Assembly: GCA_964352855.1 (NCBI GenBank)
Contig: CAYGTR010000001.1
Location: 62,001-126,000, forward strand
Direction: 5' to 3'
DNA from: Litorimonas sp964352855
GTDB taxonomy: Bacteria > Pseudomonadota > Alphaproteobacteria > Caulobacterales > Maricaulaceae
Length of the DNA: 64,000 nt
The position numbers and the translations under genes were made by a program. This document shows positions 24,592 to 33,261 of this stretch, piece after piece. The notes below the pieces were generated by a model. It saw nothing but the letters and a program-made list of their open reading frames with translations, did no database searches and was not told the DNA's origin. Every line of letters starts with the position of its first letter. Within the stretch, counting starts at the first letter, position 1.

Positions 24592-25431
24592 GTGAAGAGA
24601 ATGAGTGCAGCTAAGCCTATTGTGCCACAGATACCCCGCGGCGAAGATCGACGGGCAATACAACGCAACGGTCAAACCGATTGGCGCGTGAACCAGCGCT
24701 CTTACGCCTTTATCGGAACCACTTTTGATCCTCTGACCCCCGTTCAGACATTGTCGCGTGCGAAGTGGGTAACGGCAGATCATAGTTTTCGCTTTATCGT
24801 CACGCCAAATGTTGATCATCTCGTGAGATTGGCCAAGGAGCCTGAGGTTTTTAAGCCTCTCTATGAGGCGTCTTGGTTGTCTGTTTGCGATTCCCGTATT
24901 TTAGAATTACTCGCCGCCTTTTCCGGTATTCCATTAAAAGCCGTGCCGGGATCAGATTTGACGCAGCAGCTTTTTGATAATGTCATAACGACTGAAGACA
25001 CGATTAACGTGATTGGGGCCGATGAAGAAATTGTTGATAAGGTCAAAGCGAAATATGGCCTGCACAAAGTCAATCTTCACAAACCTCCAATGGGTATGCG
25101 CCATAAGCCGGAAGCCATCGCAGCTGCTGCTGAATTTGTTGCGTTAAATCCTGCGCGTTATACTTTCATTTGTGTCGGGTCTCCGCAGCAGGAGATGGTG
25201 GCGAAGGCCTGTTTGGACCGTGGGGATTGTGTTGGTTTAGGCTTGTGCGTCGGTGCGTCACTTGATTTTTTGGGGGGACGCACGAAACGCGCGCCGAAAT
25301 GGATACAAAAAATCCGTATGGAATGGCTCTTCCGGCTCGCAAGCGAACCTCGGCGCCTCTGGAGGCGATACCTCATTGAGGGGCCAAGAATTTTCTTACT
25401 CTGGGCGAAATGGTCTTTGTTTAATCAGTAA
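24592..25431 (+). CDS. WecG/TagA/CpsF-family glycosyltransferase
   Basis: 279 residues from GTG 24592 (GGAG 11 bases upstream); ATG 24601 is the alternative. The GT26 fold is shown by Val-Thr-Pro-Asn-Val-Asp-His, the Ser-Val-Cys-Asp-Ser-Arg-Ile motif with the putative catalytic Asp, Gly-Ser-Asp-Leu, Val-Gly-Ser-Pro-Gln-Gln-Glu and a C-terminal Trp-Ile-Gln-Lys-Ile-Arg-Met-Glu-Trp-Leu-Phe-Arg-Leu. Such enzymes add N-acetylmannosamine or related sugars to lipid-linked precursors. In Caulobacter, the holdfast enzyme HfsJ belongs to this family and is encoded alone, as here, so a holdfast role is possible but not shown. Confidence 0.85.
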   Translation: MKRMSAAKPIVPQIPRGEDRRAIQRNGQTDWRVNQRSYAFIGTTFDPLTPVQTLSRAKWVTADHSFRFIVTPNVDHLVRLAKEPEVFKPLYEASWLSVCDSRILELLAAFSGIPLKAVPGSDLTQQLFDNVITTEDTINVIGADEEIVDKVKAKYGLHKVNLHKPPMGMRHKPEAIAAAAEFVALNPARYTFICVGSPQQEMVAKACLDRGDCVGLGLCVGASLDFLGGRTKRAPKWIQKIRMEWLFRLASEPRRLWRRYLIEGPRIFLLWAKWSLFNQ

Positions 25432-25564
25432 CTGACCCAGATGGTCCTCAAATTAACTTACTTGACCGATTCTGTTTGTGGTAAGGTCTTGGAAATGAAC
25501 GTGAACCATGATTGTGCGTTTAAGTTATCTCTTGCATAATTAACTAGCGGTGCAAGATAGTTAT

Positions 25565-25598
25565 TGATAGGTTTATCACTAGATTGATTTATATCAAT
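25565..25598. promoter_or_regulatory. Two adjacent palindromes before the XRE-type gene
   Basis: TGATA-GGTT-TATCA (25565-25578) and ATTGAT-TTAT-ATCAAT (25583-25598) are perfect in both arms and share the core TGAT/ATCA. They lie about 70-100 bases before the gene, in a 232-base gap that holds no other gene. They may be operators of the XRE protein itself. Confidence 0.4.
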
Positions 25599-25663
25599 TA
25601 AATAAAATTGAATCTTATGTCTTAATAAAGTTATAATAATAAATTAGTGATGGGGCGCTATTC

Positions 25664-25921
25664 ATGACAAATCCACGTAATCCTACACCTGTTGACGCAC
25701 ATATTGGTCGTTATTTAAAAAAGATACGAACCAATTCTGCAATGACACAATCTGACCTAGCCGACGCTTTGGGCGTGACGTTTCAACAAATTCAAAAATA
25801 TGAACGAGGCACAAACCGTATTTCAGCGAGTCGCCTTTGGGAAATTTGTCAAATTTTTGAAACCGAACCGAATGATTTCTTTAGAATTGAAGCGCAGAGT
25901 AGAGAGAGCGTGTCGGCATAA
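25664..25921 (+). CDS. Small XRE-family DNA-binding protein
   Basis: 85 residues, almost only a helix-turn-helix: Met-Thr-Gln-Ser-Asp-Leu-Ala-Asp-Ala-Leu-Gly-Val-Thr-Phe-Gln-Gln-Ile-Gln-Lys-Tyr-Glu (about 28-48). This Gln-Gln-Ile-Gln-Lys-Tyr-Glu-Arg-Gly recognition helix is typical of short alphaproteobacterial XRE regulators that control motility or cell-cycle-linked genes in some species. No ligand domain is present. Convergent with the RDD gene, five bases apart. Confidence 0.88.
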   Translation: MTNPRNPTPVDAHIGRYLKKIRTNSAMTQSDLADALGVTFQQIQKYERGTNRISASRLWEICQIFETEPNDFFRIEAQSRESVSA

Positions 25922-25926
25922 ACGAT

Positions 25927-26808
25927 CTAACGTTTATCGTATTTATCTTTGCGTTTAACGCCCATTAACATACGGCTCTCAAGCCGTTCGCGCAGGGCGC
26001 GGTAATAGGCTTGTAAAAAAGCATGGTCACTTTCACCAAGATCAGCGGCCCACCCGATTTTATTGCGAATACGCTCTGCCACTTCTTGGAGAGTTGAGGC
26101 TTTATTCGTTCGTAAAACTGACTCCAAAACATGTAGTTCATGGATACCGTAAGCTTCAATTTGTTCTGATGTGAAAGCAAAGACACTGACTGTATTTACA
26201 TTTTGTTTGGCTAGGTCACGCCCTAAAATAGGTTTGGGCGCCTTCACAACCCATGTGCCCGCAATGAGGTCGCCTGCGCGAAGTCTGTCCTTATTAAAAA
26301 GCGGGAACAGCAGGAAAATACCGCTCCATAAAAATCCGAGAAGGGCAATCATACCGTCAATGTTATTTGAGTTCGCCGCCATAAATGAGAGCGGTAAGAA
26401 TAATTCTATCTCCCGCAGTGCATTGCGGGCAAACACGGCATTTGCTGATAATCTGGCGCGCCCCATAGCCGTGTTTCGCGCCGCGACACGTATCTTCATG
26501 ATGCGCTTACCGGGCGTCGCAGCTTTGGGGCCCATCTCAAAAGCGAGAAAATAAAAACTGCGCAAAAATAAGGCAAAAACAATATACAGGCTGACCCCAA
26601 CTTCCCAATTGACGGCCAACCCTCCGAATATAAAAATAAACAGCCCTAGTATAAGCGCCACATTGATTATGATGAGGTCAATAACAACGGCCCCGATCCG
26701 TGCGCCGACATCGGCTAATTGTATTTGAAGATCGATACCTTCGGGCGTTATCAACGTTCGCCGATCTGTGGCTTTGACCTGCGTGTTATAGTGAATAGTC
26801 TGCGTCAT
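25927..26808 (-). CDS. RDD family membrane protein, last gene of the MoxR/DUF58 operon
   Basis: 293 residues. The N-terminal half is an RDD domain: Leu-Ala-Asp-Val-Gly-Ala-Arg-Ile-Gly-Ala-Val-Val-Ile-Asp with the Arg and Asp residues of the first helix, three or four membrane helices, and Pro-Gly-Lys-Arg-Ile-Met-Lys-Ile-Arg-Val. The C-terminal third is soluble and charged. ATG overlaps the spoIIM-like stop by four bases (ATGA). RDD proteins are suspected transporters or assembly factors; function in this module is unknown. Confidence 0.85.
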   Translation of the reverse strand: MTQTIHYNTQVKATDRRTLITPEGIDLQIQLADVGARIGAVVIDLIIINVALILGLFIFIFGGLAVNWEVGVSLYIVFALFLRSFYFLAFEMGPKAATPGKRIMKIRVAARNTAMGRARLSANAVFARNALREIELFLPLSFMAANSNNIDGMIALLGFLWSGIFLLFPLFNKDRLRAGDLIAGTWVVKAPKPILGRDLAKQNVNTVSVFAFTSEQIEAYGIHELHVLESVLRTNKASTLQEVAERIRNKIGWAADLGESDHAFLQAYYRALRERLESRMLMGVKRKDKYDKR

Positions 26809-27848
26809 AGAATGACCTCACCCTCACGCGATCTAGGCAAATAGAGATAGATCATCCAGAAAAATAAGAGCGAAAGCCCGATGCCGTATCGTAAAAGATC
26901 ACTTGTAATTAATTGTCGAGCATATCCTTCCAGCAATCCCGCAAAGAATAACATGATGACCACACCGACCATGAGTAAGCCTGACGTTCGTCCCGCCAAA
27001 GCCGCCGATTGCGTTCGTGATAATGCACCCGGAAAGGCAATCGCACGGCCAATGTGAAGTCCTGCGCCACCGGCCAAAATAATGGCTAGAACCTCAGTGG
27101 AGCCATGAATAATAAGCCAGCCTCCCATTTCCATGCCGAGGCCTCTGGAGGCGAATAATCCCAAAAACCCGCCCACCATAAACCCGGTGCTGAGCATAAA
27201 TAATATGGTCGGGATGCCGAAAGCAAAGCCGAGGGCAAAGGCAAAAATCGCGACGCGAGAGTTATTTGAGAATAAATAACTTGCAAAAACACCCAAACCT
27301 TGAGCACCGTCTGCCGGTTTATTATACATGGTTGCCCGTAAAGCCTCAGTGGAGGCCGCGGGTGTTCTACTGCCCGCAAGATCTGCATTGACAAAGGCGT
27401 AAAACCAATCCGGATCGGATTGCACCATAAAAAAGGCGACGATTGTCGAGACAAGAATCAAGAGAGCTGAAACTGCCGTGTCTTTCCAAAGTCGCCGCGC
27501 TGCTAAGGGCCAGTCGTGAGAGAGAAACGTCACGATACGTTTACCAAGACCCATTTGCGTGCCGTAAAGCCGATAATAAGCCCGTGTGCAGAGGCTCTCC
27601 AGATAAGCAATGACGCTTTGATCGAGCGAGGTCGATCTGGCAACAGACAGCGAAGAAAGCGCCGAGCGGTAAAGCTTCGGAAGTTTGAGAATATCTTCGG
27701 TATCAAGACGTCTTATACCGCCTGAATCCATGCGATTCAGGAGCGTTTCTAATTGCGTCCATTGCTCTTTTCGCATGTCGCGGAAACGTTCTGATTTAAG
27801 AGCTTGGGTTTGTTCATCATCTAAGGTTTGAGAGTCTATGATTGACAT
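26805..27848 (-). CDS. SpoIIM-like (stage II sporulation M) membrane protein
   Basis: 347 residues. A soluble N-terminus of about 110 residues precedes six or so membrane helices. The block Asn-Asn-Ser-Arg-Val-Ala-Ile-Phe-Ala-Phe-Ala-Leu-Gly with the later Ile-His-Gly-Ser-Thr-Glu-Val motif and Gly-Gly-Ala-Gly-Leu-His-Ile-Gly is characteristic of SpoIIM family proteins. In Bacillus, SpoIIM acts with SpoIID and SpoIIP in peptidoglycan remodelling at engulfment; in non-sporulating bacteria the family travels with RDD, DUF58 and MoxR genes and its role is unknown. It overlaps the DUF58 stop by one base. Confidence 0.85.
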   Translation of the reverse strand: MSIIDSQTLDDEQTQALKSERFRDMRKEQWTQLETLLNRMDSGGIRRLDTEDILKLPKLYRSALSSLSVARSTSLDQSVIAYLESLCTRAYYRLYGTQMGLGKRIVTFLSHDWPLAARRLWKDTAVSALLILVSTIVAFFMVQSDPDWFYAFVNADLAGSRTPAASTEALRATMYNKPADGAQGLGVFASYLFSNNSRVAIFAFALGFAFGIPTILFMLSTGFMVGGFLGLFASRGLGMEMGGWLIIHGSTEVLAIILAGGAGLHIGRAIAFPGALSRTQSAALAGRTSGLLMVGVVIMLFFAGLLEGYARQLITSDLLRYGIGLSLLFFWMIYLYLPRSREGEVIL

Positions 27849-29209
27849 TAAATGGCTCCCTTACGTTTAAGCGCAAGATAGGCGTTCACCACATCCGTAT
27901 TGAGTGTATCCGGATCCGCATCAATCACATCAACGCCCATACGCGCTAACTTGGCCAAGACAAGATCACGCTCGGATAATAAGGTGTTGGCAATAACCGC
28001 ACGACTAATATCGGCTGTTTCTTGTGGCACAACGTGTGTAAGATCGCTCAAAGGCTGGTTTTTAAACGCGACAAATATCACAATATGACGTTTTAATAAT
28101 CGTGCGACAGTCTCTAACATTAATTCTGATTGGGTTGTGTCAACAAAATCCGTGAACACAATAATCAGGCTCCTGCGGCGCAATTTTTGAGCTAAGAAAG
28201 ACAGACCAAATGTATAATTTGTCTCTTCACTTGAATAATCAATCTTAGAGGTTTCATTTTGAATACCCGCAAACATCGCAGTGCCTGAGACGGGTGGAGT
28301 ATAAACATTCGGGCTCTTATCAAAGCCGTAAATACCAACACGGTCTCCCATCTTCAGACTGACATACCCCATAATAAGTGTGGAAGAGATTGCGCGATCA
28401 AGCTTAGTCAATCGGACATTATCGGAGTCCACCATATCTGCGCACATTAGATAGCCGCTATCTATGGCAAAGATGATGTTATGATTACGCTCTGTGCGGT
28501 ATTCTCGTGCCAATAATGTATTGTGACGGGCCGAATGTTTCCAATCGATCGCGCGTTTATCCATGCCGGGTAAGAATTCTGCCAGTGCATCAAATTCAGA
28601 CCCTTCCCCGCGTAGGGCTTGGATTTTTTGACCAAAAGCCGCGTCTCTTGAGAAGAAATTAATCGCTGTGTCTTTGACCAATTGCGTATTAGGGACAATT
28701 GCAACAGTGTGATCCAGCACGTCTTGGCGTTGCATCCATATAAGGCCAAGTGGTCCCTGCCAACGTGACCAAAGCTTTTCTAAAACACCGTCTCCGCGAC
28801 GTCTGGCGGTGATGGTAAACCGTGCCTCCGGCCCCCCGTCTTCTGCAGCCTTAAGCCATGTACTCTCCGGACTGACTTCCAACCGTTCATTCGCCGTGAG
28901 CTTAAATTCGGTTTGTTTAGGTGGTCGACGGGTAAGCTCTTTCATAGGGAAATGTGCATGTGTCTCCGTCCCGATATAAAGCCGAGCCGGCAGTGATGAA
29001 GATGGTGCCATATATTGGCTGGGCACGGCCAAGACGGCGTCGAACACGATCAACCCGATCACAGCTGCGGCCCATGCGGCCCCTATCGCCCAGAGCGCAG
29101 GGATAAGCAGAGCCAGTAAAAGTGCGATAGGAATACCAAAGGCCAAAAACCAAATCGCCTTTTGCGTCGGGTAAAGCGAAAACCGCGATATGTCGGATTT
29201 CTCAGCCAA
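27848..29209 (-). CDS. DUF58 (VWA-like) membrane protein
   Basis: 453 residues from a TTG start three bases after the moxR stop. Two N-terminal membrane helices (about 18-60), a beta-sandwich region, then the DUF58 core with Met-Asp-Lys-Arg-Ala-Ile-Asp-Trp-Lys-His-Ser-Ala-Arg and Ala-Ile-Asp-Ser-Gly-Tyr, a variant of the VWA metal-site motif. The pairing of DUF58 with a MoxR AAA+ ATPase is a recurrent gene arrangement; the ATPase probably remodels or loads metal or protein partners through the VWA-like domain. Confidence 0.88.
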   Translation of the reverse strand: MAEKSDISRFSLYPTQKAIWFLAFGIPIALLLALLIPALWAIGAAWAAAVIGLIVFDAVLAVPSQYMAPSSSLPARLYIGTETHAHFPMKELTRRPPKQTEFKLTANERLEVSPESTWLKAAEDGGPEARFTITARRRGDGVLEKLWSRWQGPLGLIWMQRQDVLDHTVAIVPNTQLVKDTAINFFSRDAAFGQKIQALRGEGSEFDALAEFLPGMDKRAIDWKHSARHNTLLAREYRTERNHNIIFAIDSGYLMCADMVDSDNVRLTKLDRAISSTLIMGYVSLKMGDRVGIYGFDKSPNVYTPPVSGTAMFAGIQNETSKIDYSSEETNYTFGLSFLAQKLRRRSLIIVFTDFVDTTQSELMLETVARLLKRHIVIFVAFKNQPLSDLTHVVPQETADISRAVIANTLLSERDLVLAKLARMGVDVIDADPDTLNTDVVNAYLALKRKGAI

Positions 29210-29212
29210 AAT

Positions 29213-30178
29213 TTAACGCGGGGCTTCCGTTTGTTCGATAACAGATGTGATAACGCTATCTGCGCTACGTCCTTCGATCTCTGCGGTGGGGGATAGGATT
29301 GCGCGATGTCTGAGCGCAGGTAATGCAATCGCTTTGACATCATCCGGGATGACATAGTCACGTCCCTTGAGGGCGGCCCTGGCTCGAGACGCCACCGACA
29401 TCATCGCAGCAGCACGGGGTGAGGCGCCTGTTTCAAACAATGGATTTGTGCGGGTGCCGCGGACAAGATCAACGATGTAATGCGTGATATCTTCACCAAG
29501 GCGAACATGCGGCACCGTATCAACGGCTGCCTTAATAGCAGCGGCTGTTGCAATAGGTTTGAGACCTAATGTTTTCAAATCCGGGGAACCAGAGCGCGCG
29601 CCGTGGCGGTTAATAATTTCAATCTCTTCGTCTCGGCTTGGGTAATCCAAAACATGCTTGAAAAGAAAACGATCTAATTGCGCCTCGGGCAGGGGATAAG
29701 TCCCTTGCTGCTCAATTGGGTTTTGCGTCGCGATCACCATAAAGTTTCTACCGAGTGCATGAGGTTTGCCGTCAATCGTGACTTGGCGTTCCTGCATCGC
29801 CTCCAGCAAGGCTGCTTGGGTTTTCGGCGGCGTCCGGTTGATTTCATCTGCCAAGAGAAGGTCACAAAAAATCGGACCTTTGATCAAAGAAAATTCAGAA
29901 GTTTGGAAGTTAAATAAATTCGTTCCGATCAAGTCACCCGGTAAGAGATCAGGCGTGAATTGTATGCGCCCGAAATCGAGTTTCAAGGCATAGGAAAAAG
30001 CTTGCGCTAAAAAAGTTTTTGCGGTTCCGGGCACGCCTTCCAATAAGATGTGGCCGCCGGAGAGTAGGGCAACGAGCATCAAATCAATCGTATCATCTTG
30101 TCCGATAATGGCTTTCCCAATTTCTGTTCTGAGGTTTGCCGATAGGCTCTCCACTGCCTGTAAATTTAATGCGCTCAT
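29213..30178 (-). CDS. MoxR-family AAA+ ATPase
   Basis: 321 residues from ATG 30178, which overlaps the upstream stop as ATGA; an in-frame TTG at 30199 is rejected. Walker A Gly-Val-Pro-Gly-Thr-Ala-Lys-Thr, Walker B Leu-Leu-Ala-Asp-Glu-Ile-Asn-Arg, sensor Ala-Thr-Gln-Asn-Pro-Ile-Glu and the MoxR-typical Gly-Thr-Tyr-Pro-Leu-Pro-Glu-Ala-Gln-Leu-Asp-Arg-Phe are complete. MoxR proteins are chaperone-like ATPases that act with VWA-domain partners encoded next to them, here the DUF58 protein. Confidence 0.94.
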   Translation of the reverse strand: MSALNLQAVESLSANLRTEIGKAIIGQDDTIDLMLVALLSGGHILLEGVPGTAKTFLAQAFSYALKLDFGRIQFTPDLLPGDLIGTNLFNFQTSEFSLIKGPIFCDLLLADEINRTPPKTQAALLEAMQERQVTIDGKPHALGRNFMVIATQNPIEQQGTYPLPEAQLDRFLFKHVLDYPSRDEEIEIINRHGARSGSPDLKTLGLKPIATAAAIKAAVDTVPHVRLGEDITHYIVDLVRGTRTNPLFETGASPRAAAMMSVASRARAALKGRDYVIPDDVKAIALPALRHRAILSPTAEIEGRSADSVITSVIEQTEAPR

Positions 30179-31452
30179 GCGGTAATATCCTTCTTCCAAT
30201 CTTGGAGCGCCTTGGCGACGCGTATCATTTCATTTTTGTGTGTGACGGCGACTGCCTCAGCTCTTAGCATTTCAAAACTTGGCTCTAATGTCTTTGCGTG
30301 TTCTCTTTTGTCGAGCGCCGTATTCCGGCTTTGTGGATCACGGCCGGGCAGGCTTAACTCTTTATGGACTTGGTCACGTATTAACTTGGCATAATCCGCC
30401 ATAATATTAGGTTCCCGTCCCGCAATCGCCAAAAATTCGGCTGTTGTACGTGTCAGTGATTGCGGCCCCATATGGAGGTCTTCGCCAAAATCTTCGTTAC
30501 TGCCTTTTTGCGGATCACCAAAGCGCAGAAAGGCTTGCCATCCTATCAATCCAATCAGCGCGAGAAGTAAAATTGTAATCGACAGAAAAGGCGGTTGCGT
30601 GAAAAGCTTCACCATATTTTGCCGGCCGCCAATGCCGTGAATAGCTAGGTCAAAAACGTAACCTCGTGCGCCTGTTTCTTGTTTAATGTGGGTGAGCATA
30701 TCAACCGCAAAACGTGCGCCTGATTTTGTATTTAACCCCGCCGTATTTAAAAAATCGGGGTCAGCTAAAATATAAGTCTGCGTGTTTTTTAACTTCGCCA
30801 AGACAGTTTTGTTTTCACTTGTTATGATGGGAGTGAGATTGCTCCCATTCATCGTCTGTAATCGCGCTACGCGTGTCGTATAACTCACCGCGTTTTTGGC
30901 GATCAGAAATGTATAGTTTTTCGCTAATGTTTCACTGTCATTCTTAGCTTGAGCGATTTCAATTTCACCTGAAAGAGCTTCGAGGTTGGATTCTAGCAGA
31001 CCCTCACCTTGGATGTCGCCAAAGGGTGACTTCCTCACCCAACCCTGTCGGTTAGGTGTGGCTTGCACATTCCATTTGGGAAGAACAATTAACTTGGGCG
31101 AGGTAGTATTTAATTCATCCAAAATATCCGTTTGATAAGCGGAATTAAGCGTGTAAATTCGCAAGACATCCGAAGCATTAAAAGGGGCTTTATTTGGGTC
31201 GAGTGTCACATTACCGTCAATGTTTTCAAGCAGTATTTTTAATCCGCCAAATCCGATAGCCGAATTTGATAAAGCATGGGCCTGTCCATTATTTTTATCG
31301 CGCAAATCATCGGCATAACCTGACAAACCGATAAGTGCGCTAAAGGAAAACAGGCCAATTAAAATCAGTCCGATAATAAAGCCCGTGCTCATCAGAGCCG
31401 TATTATTGTTTGCTTTTTTCTCTGATCCCAGTTTTTCTGATATAAGGGTCAT
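30175..31452 (-). CDS. DUF4350 family membrane protein
   Basis: 425 residues. Membrane helices at about 23-45 and 285-310 flank a periplasmic domain with a Gly-Gly-Leu-Lys-Ile-Leu-Leu-Glu and a Leu-Ile-Val-Leu-Pro-Lys-Trp strand, the pattern of the GATase-like DUF4350 fold. The cytoplasmic tail of about 110 residues is charged. DUF4350 typically stands between DUF4129 and MoxR in such operons. The function is unknown. Confidence 0.8.
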   Translation of the reverse strand: MTLISEKLGSEKKANNNTALMSTGFIIGLILIGLFSFSALIGLSGYADDLRDKNNGQAHALSNSAIGFGGLKILLENIDGNVTLDPNKAPFNASDVLRIYTLNSAYQTDILDELNTTSPKLIVLPKWNVQATPNRQGWVRKSPFGDIQGEGLLESNLEALSGEIEIAQAKNDSETLAKNYTFLIAKNAVSYTTRVARLQTMNGSNLTPIITSENKTVLAKLKNTQTYILADPDFLNTAGLNTKSGARFAVDMLTHIKQETGARGYVFDLAIHGIGGRQNMVKLFTQPPFLSITILLLALIGLIGWQAFLRFGDPQKGSNEDFGEDLHMGPQSLTRTTAEFLAIAGREPNIMADYAKLIRDQVHKELSLPGRDPQSRNTALDKREHAKTLEPSFEMLRAEAVAVTHKNEMIRVAKALQDWKKDITA

Positions 31453-32231
31453 GCGGTGAGGCCTCCCTCAATACTCAAATCTTGCTCGCGGCGTTCCGGC
31501 ACAGCGAATTGTGCATAGGCTTTACGGCATCTCAGGAATGCGGCCTCATCCAGCATTTGCCCGCCAAAATGTGAGCGTTCCACTTCAGCGGCAATAAGAG
31601 AAAAGGCTTTGCGAGTGTCAGGCGTCAGGGCGCTTAGATTTGCAATTTCACGGGATGTGTAAGAGCGCCTTATTATATTGGGCCGCGAAATACCGATGTC
31701 CTGAATGGAGCGAAACAAGAGTTGATGCACGGCTTCCGCAAAGCGGCCTTCGGCGGCCAAAGAGTCGACGGCTTGCAAGAGAATGCGGGCTTGCGCGTGT
31801 GATGGACGATAAAGATAGGCGTCTTCTTGTTCTTGTCGTTCGCGGTTTCGTCTGGCCACTCGAAAATTCATCGCCGCTTTTACGAAAATATAAACTATCA
31901 ATGCTATCGCGCCGATCACAAAGCCCCAAAATATAACTTTAAAAAGAGGGAGCATCGCGCCTAGAAATCGGAAAAAGGGTTCTAATAATCTTTCAAGCCA
32001 CTTAAATTCCGGCTCAGGCGGGGCCTCGGCCAGTTCAAACTGTAATTGATCTTGTGCCTTTAATTTCCTGAACGCCGCATCAAAGATTTCCGGGTCAATT
32101 TGTTCTGCAAATGCAGACTCTATCTCTTTGGACTGGGACGATGTTTCGCCAGAGGTTTGCGCCTGAATAGACGGTACGAAACCCATCGTGAATAAAATAG
32201 CGCATAAAGTTATCAAGACTGCCCGGATCAT
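31449..32231 (-). CDS. DUF4129 family membrane protein, first gene of the module
   Basis: 260 residues with a cleavable signal peptide (Ala-x-Ala before Gln at about residue 24), one membrane helix (about 100-120) and a C-terminal DUF4129 domain containing Tyr-Thr-Ser-Arg-Glu-Ile and a Phe-Ala-Glu-Ala-Val-His-Gln-Leu-Leu-Phe helix. In other bacteria this domain also appears fused to transglutaminase-like proteins. Its start lies seven bases after the zntB stop and its stop overlaps the DUF4350 gene. Confidence 0.8.
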   Translation of the reverse strand: MIRAVLITLCAILFTMGFVPSIQAQTSGETSSQSKEIESAFAEQIDPEIFDAAFRKLKAQDQLQFELAEAPPEPEFKWLERLLEPFFRFLGAMLPLFKVIFWGFVIGAIALIVYIFVKAAMNFRVARRNRERQEQEDAYLYRPSHAQARILLQAVDSLAAEGRFAEAVHQLLFRSIQDIGISRPNIIRRSYTSREIANLSALTPDTRKAFSLIAAEVERSHFGGQMLDEAAFLRCRKAYAQFAVPERREQDLSIEGGLTA

Positions 32232-32238
32232 TATAGGG

Positions 32239-33207
32239 TCAGAGCCATTTTAATAATCGGAAAATAAACAGTTGAATAATGCCAATACCAATCACGATAG
32301 CTGAGACATACCAAAACCCCATATCACTCTCGACCCATGGCATACCCCCGACATTAATACCCATCATGCCGGAAATAAGACCGAGGGGTAGAAAGATGGC
32401 GGCCACAACAGACAGGATCATCATATTGCGGTTCATCTCTTCCGCCCGCATATCCGTCAGCTGATCTTTGACAATCGCGCAGCGTTCCCGAATGGCGTCC
32501 AGCTCTTCTGTGATACGGGCGGATTGATCGGCTGCATCACGTAAGCGCAACTGGTCATCAGGCTCAAGCCAATCAAGGGATTGCGATGCAAAATTATTCA
32601 AAGCATCGCGCTGCGGGTCTATATAACGTCTTAGCAAAATGGCTTTGCGTCTTAGATTTGACACTTGCGACCGGGAGTCTTGGGTTTTTGCCGAATCCAA
32701 ATCTTCTTCTAGCACATCGACTTGCTCATTCAGCTTTATAATTGTCGGGGACATGCGATTGGACAAGAGCAAAGCAAAGCCTGCAATAAACCCGCCAGGC
32801 CTTGGTGCAACATGTTGTGAGTTTAATCGTTCCAAGGCATCGCTAATAGCTTTTAAAGGACGACCACAAACGGAAATGATGCGGTTGTGTTGTACAAAAA
32901 ACCGTATTGGAATCATATCTTCTTCGACGCCTCCGGGGTTTAGATTGACGCCCCTCAAATTAATCAGGACATCATCACCCCGCATAATTGTGCGAGGTCG
33001 ACTGTCTTCTGCTAAGAGAGTCTGCGTCGCGATATCATCGACCATTTTGTCCTCAATGAAAATTTGTCGAGTCTGCTGGTTTTTTCGGTCGAAATGTAGC
33101 CAAATATAACCTTCACCTTTTTTGGGGAGAGGTGGCAATTCAGTTGTCGATAAGGGCGTTGCCTTCCCTTTTCCATTGATATGGAAGGCGTGTTGGATGC
33201 AATCCAT
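32239..33207 (-). CDS. zntB: CorA-family zinc transporter ZntB
   Basis: 322 residues from ATG 33207, chosen because GTGAGG stands five bases upstream; ATG 33225 and TTG 33255 give longer versions with weaker sites. A cytoplasmic alpha/beta funnel is followed by a long helix and two C-terminal membrane helices. The pore motif is Gly-Ile-Asn with flanking Gly-Met-Met and Val-Gly-Gly-Met-Pro, the form found in ZntB rather than the Gly-Met-Asn of magnesium CorA. Transport of zinc (or cadmium) is inferred from this. Confidence 0.88.
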   Translation of the reverse strand: MDCIQHAFHINGKGKATPLSTTELPPLPKKGEGYIWLHFDRKNQQTRQIFIEDKMVDDIATQTLLAEDSRPRTIMRGDDVLINLRGVNLNPGGVEEDMIPIRFFVQHNRIISVCGRPLKAISDALERLNSQHVAPRPGGFIAGFALLLSNRMSPTIIKLNEQVDVLEEDLDSAKTQDSRSQVSNLRRKAILLRRYIDPQRDALNNFASQSLDWLEPDDQLRLRDAADQSARITEELDAIRERCAIVKDQLTDMRAEEMNRNMMILSVVAAIFLPLGLISGMMGINVGGMPWVESDMGFWYVSAIVIGIGIIQLFIFRLLKWL

Positions 33208-33261
33208 AAAGACCTCACTTTCCATACACTTTAGGCGGGTAATGTGGGCGGTCAAGCGCCG

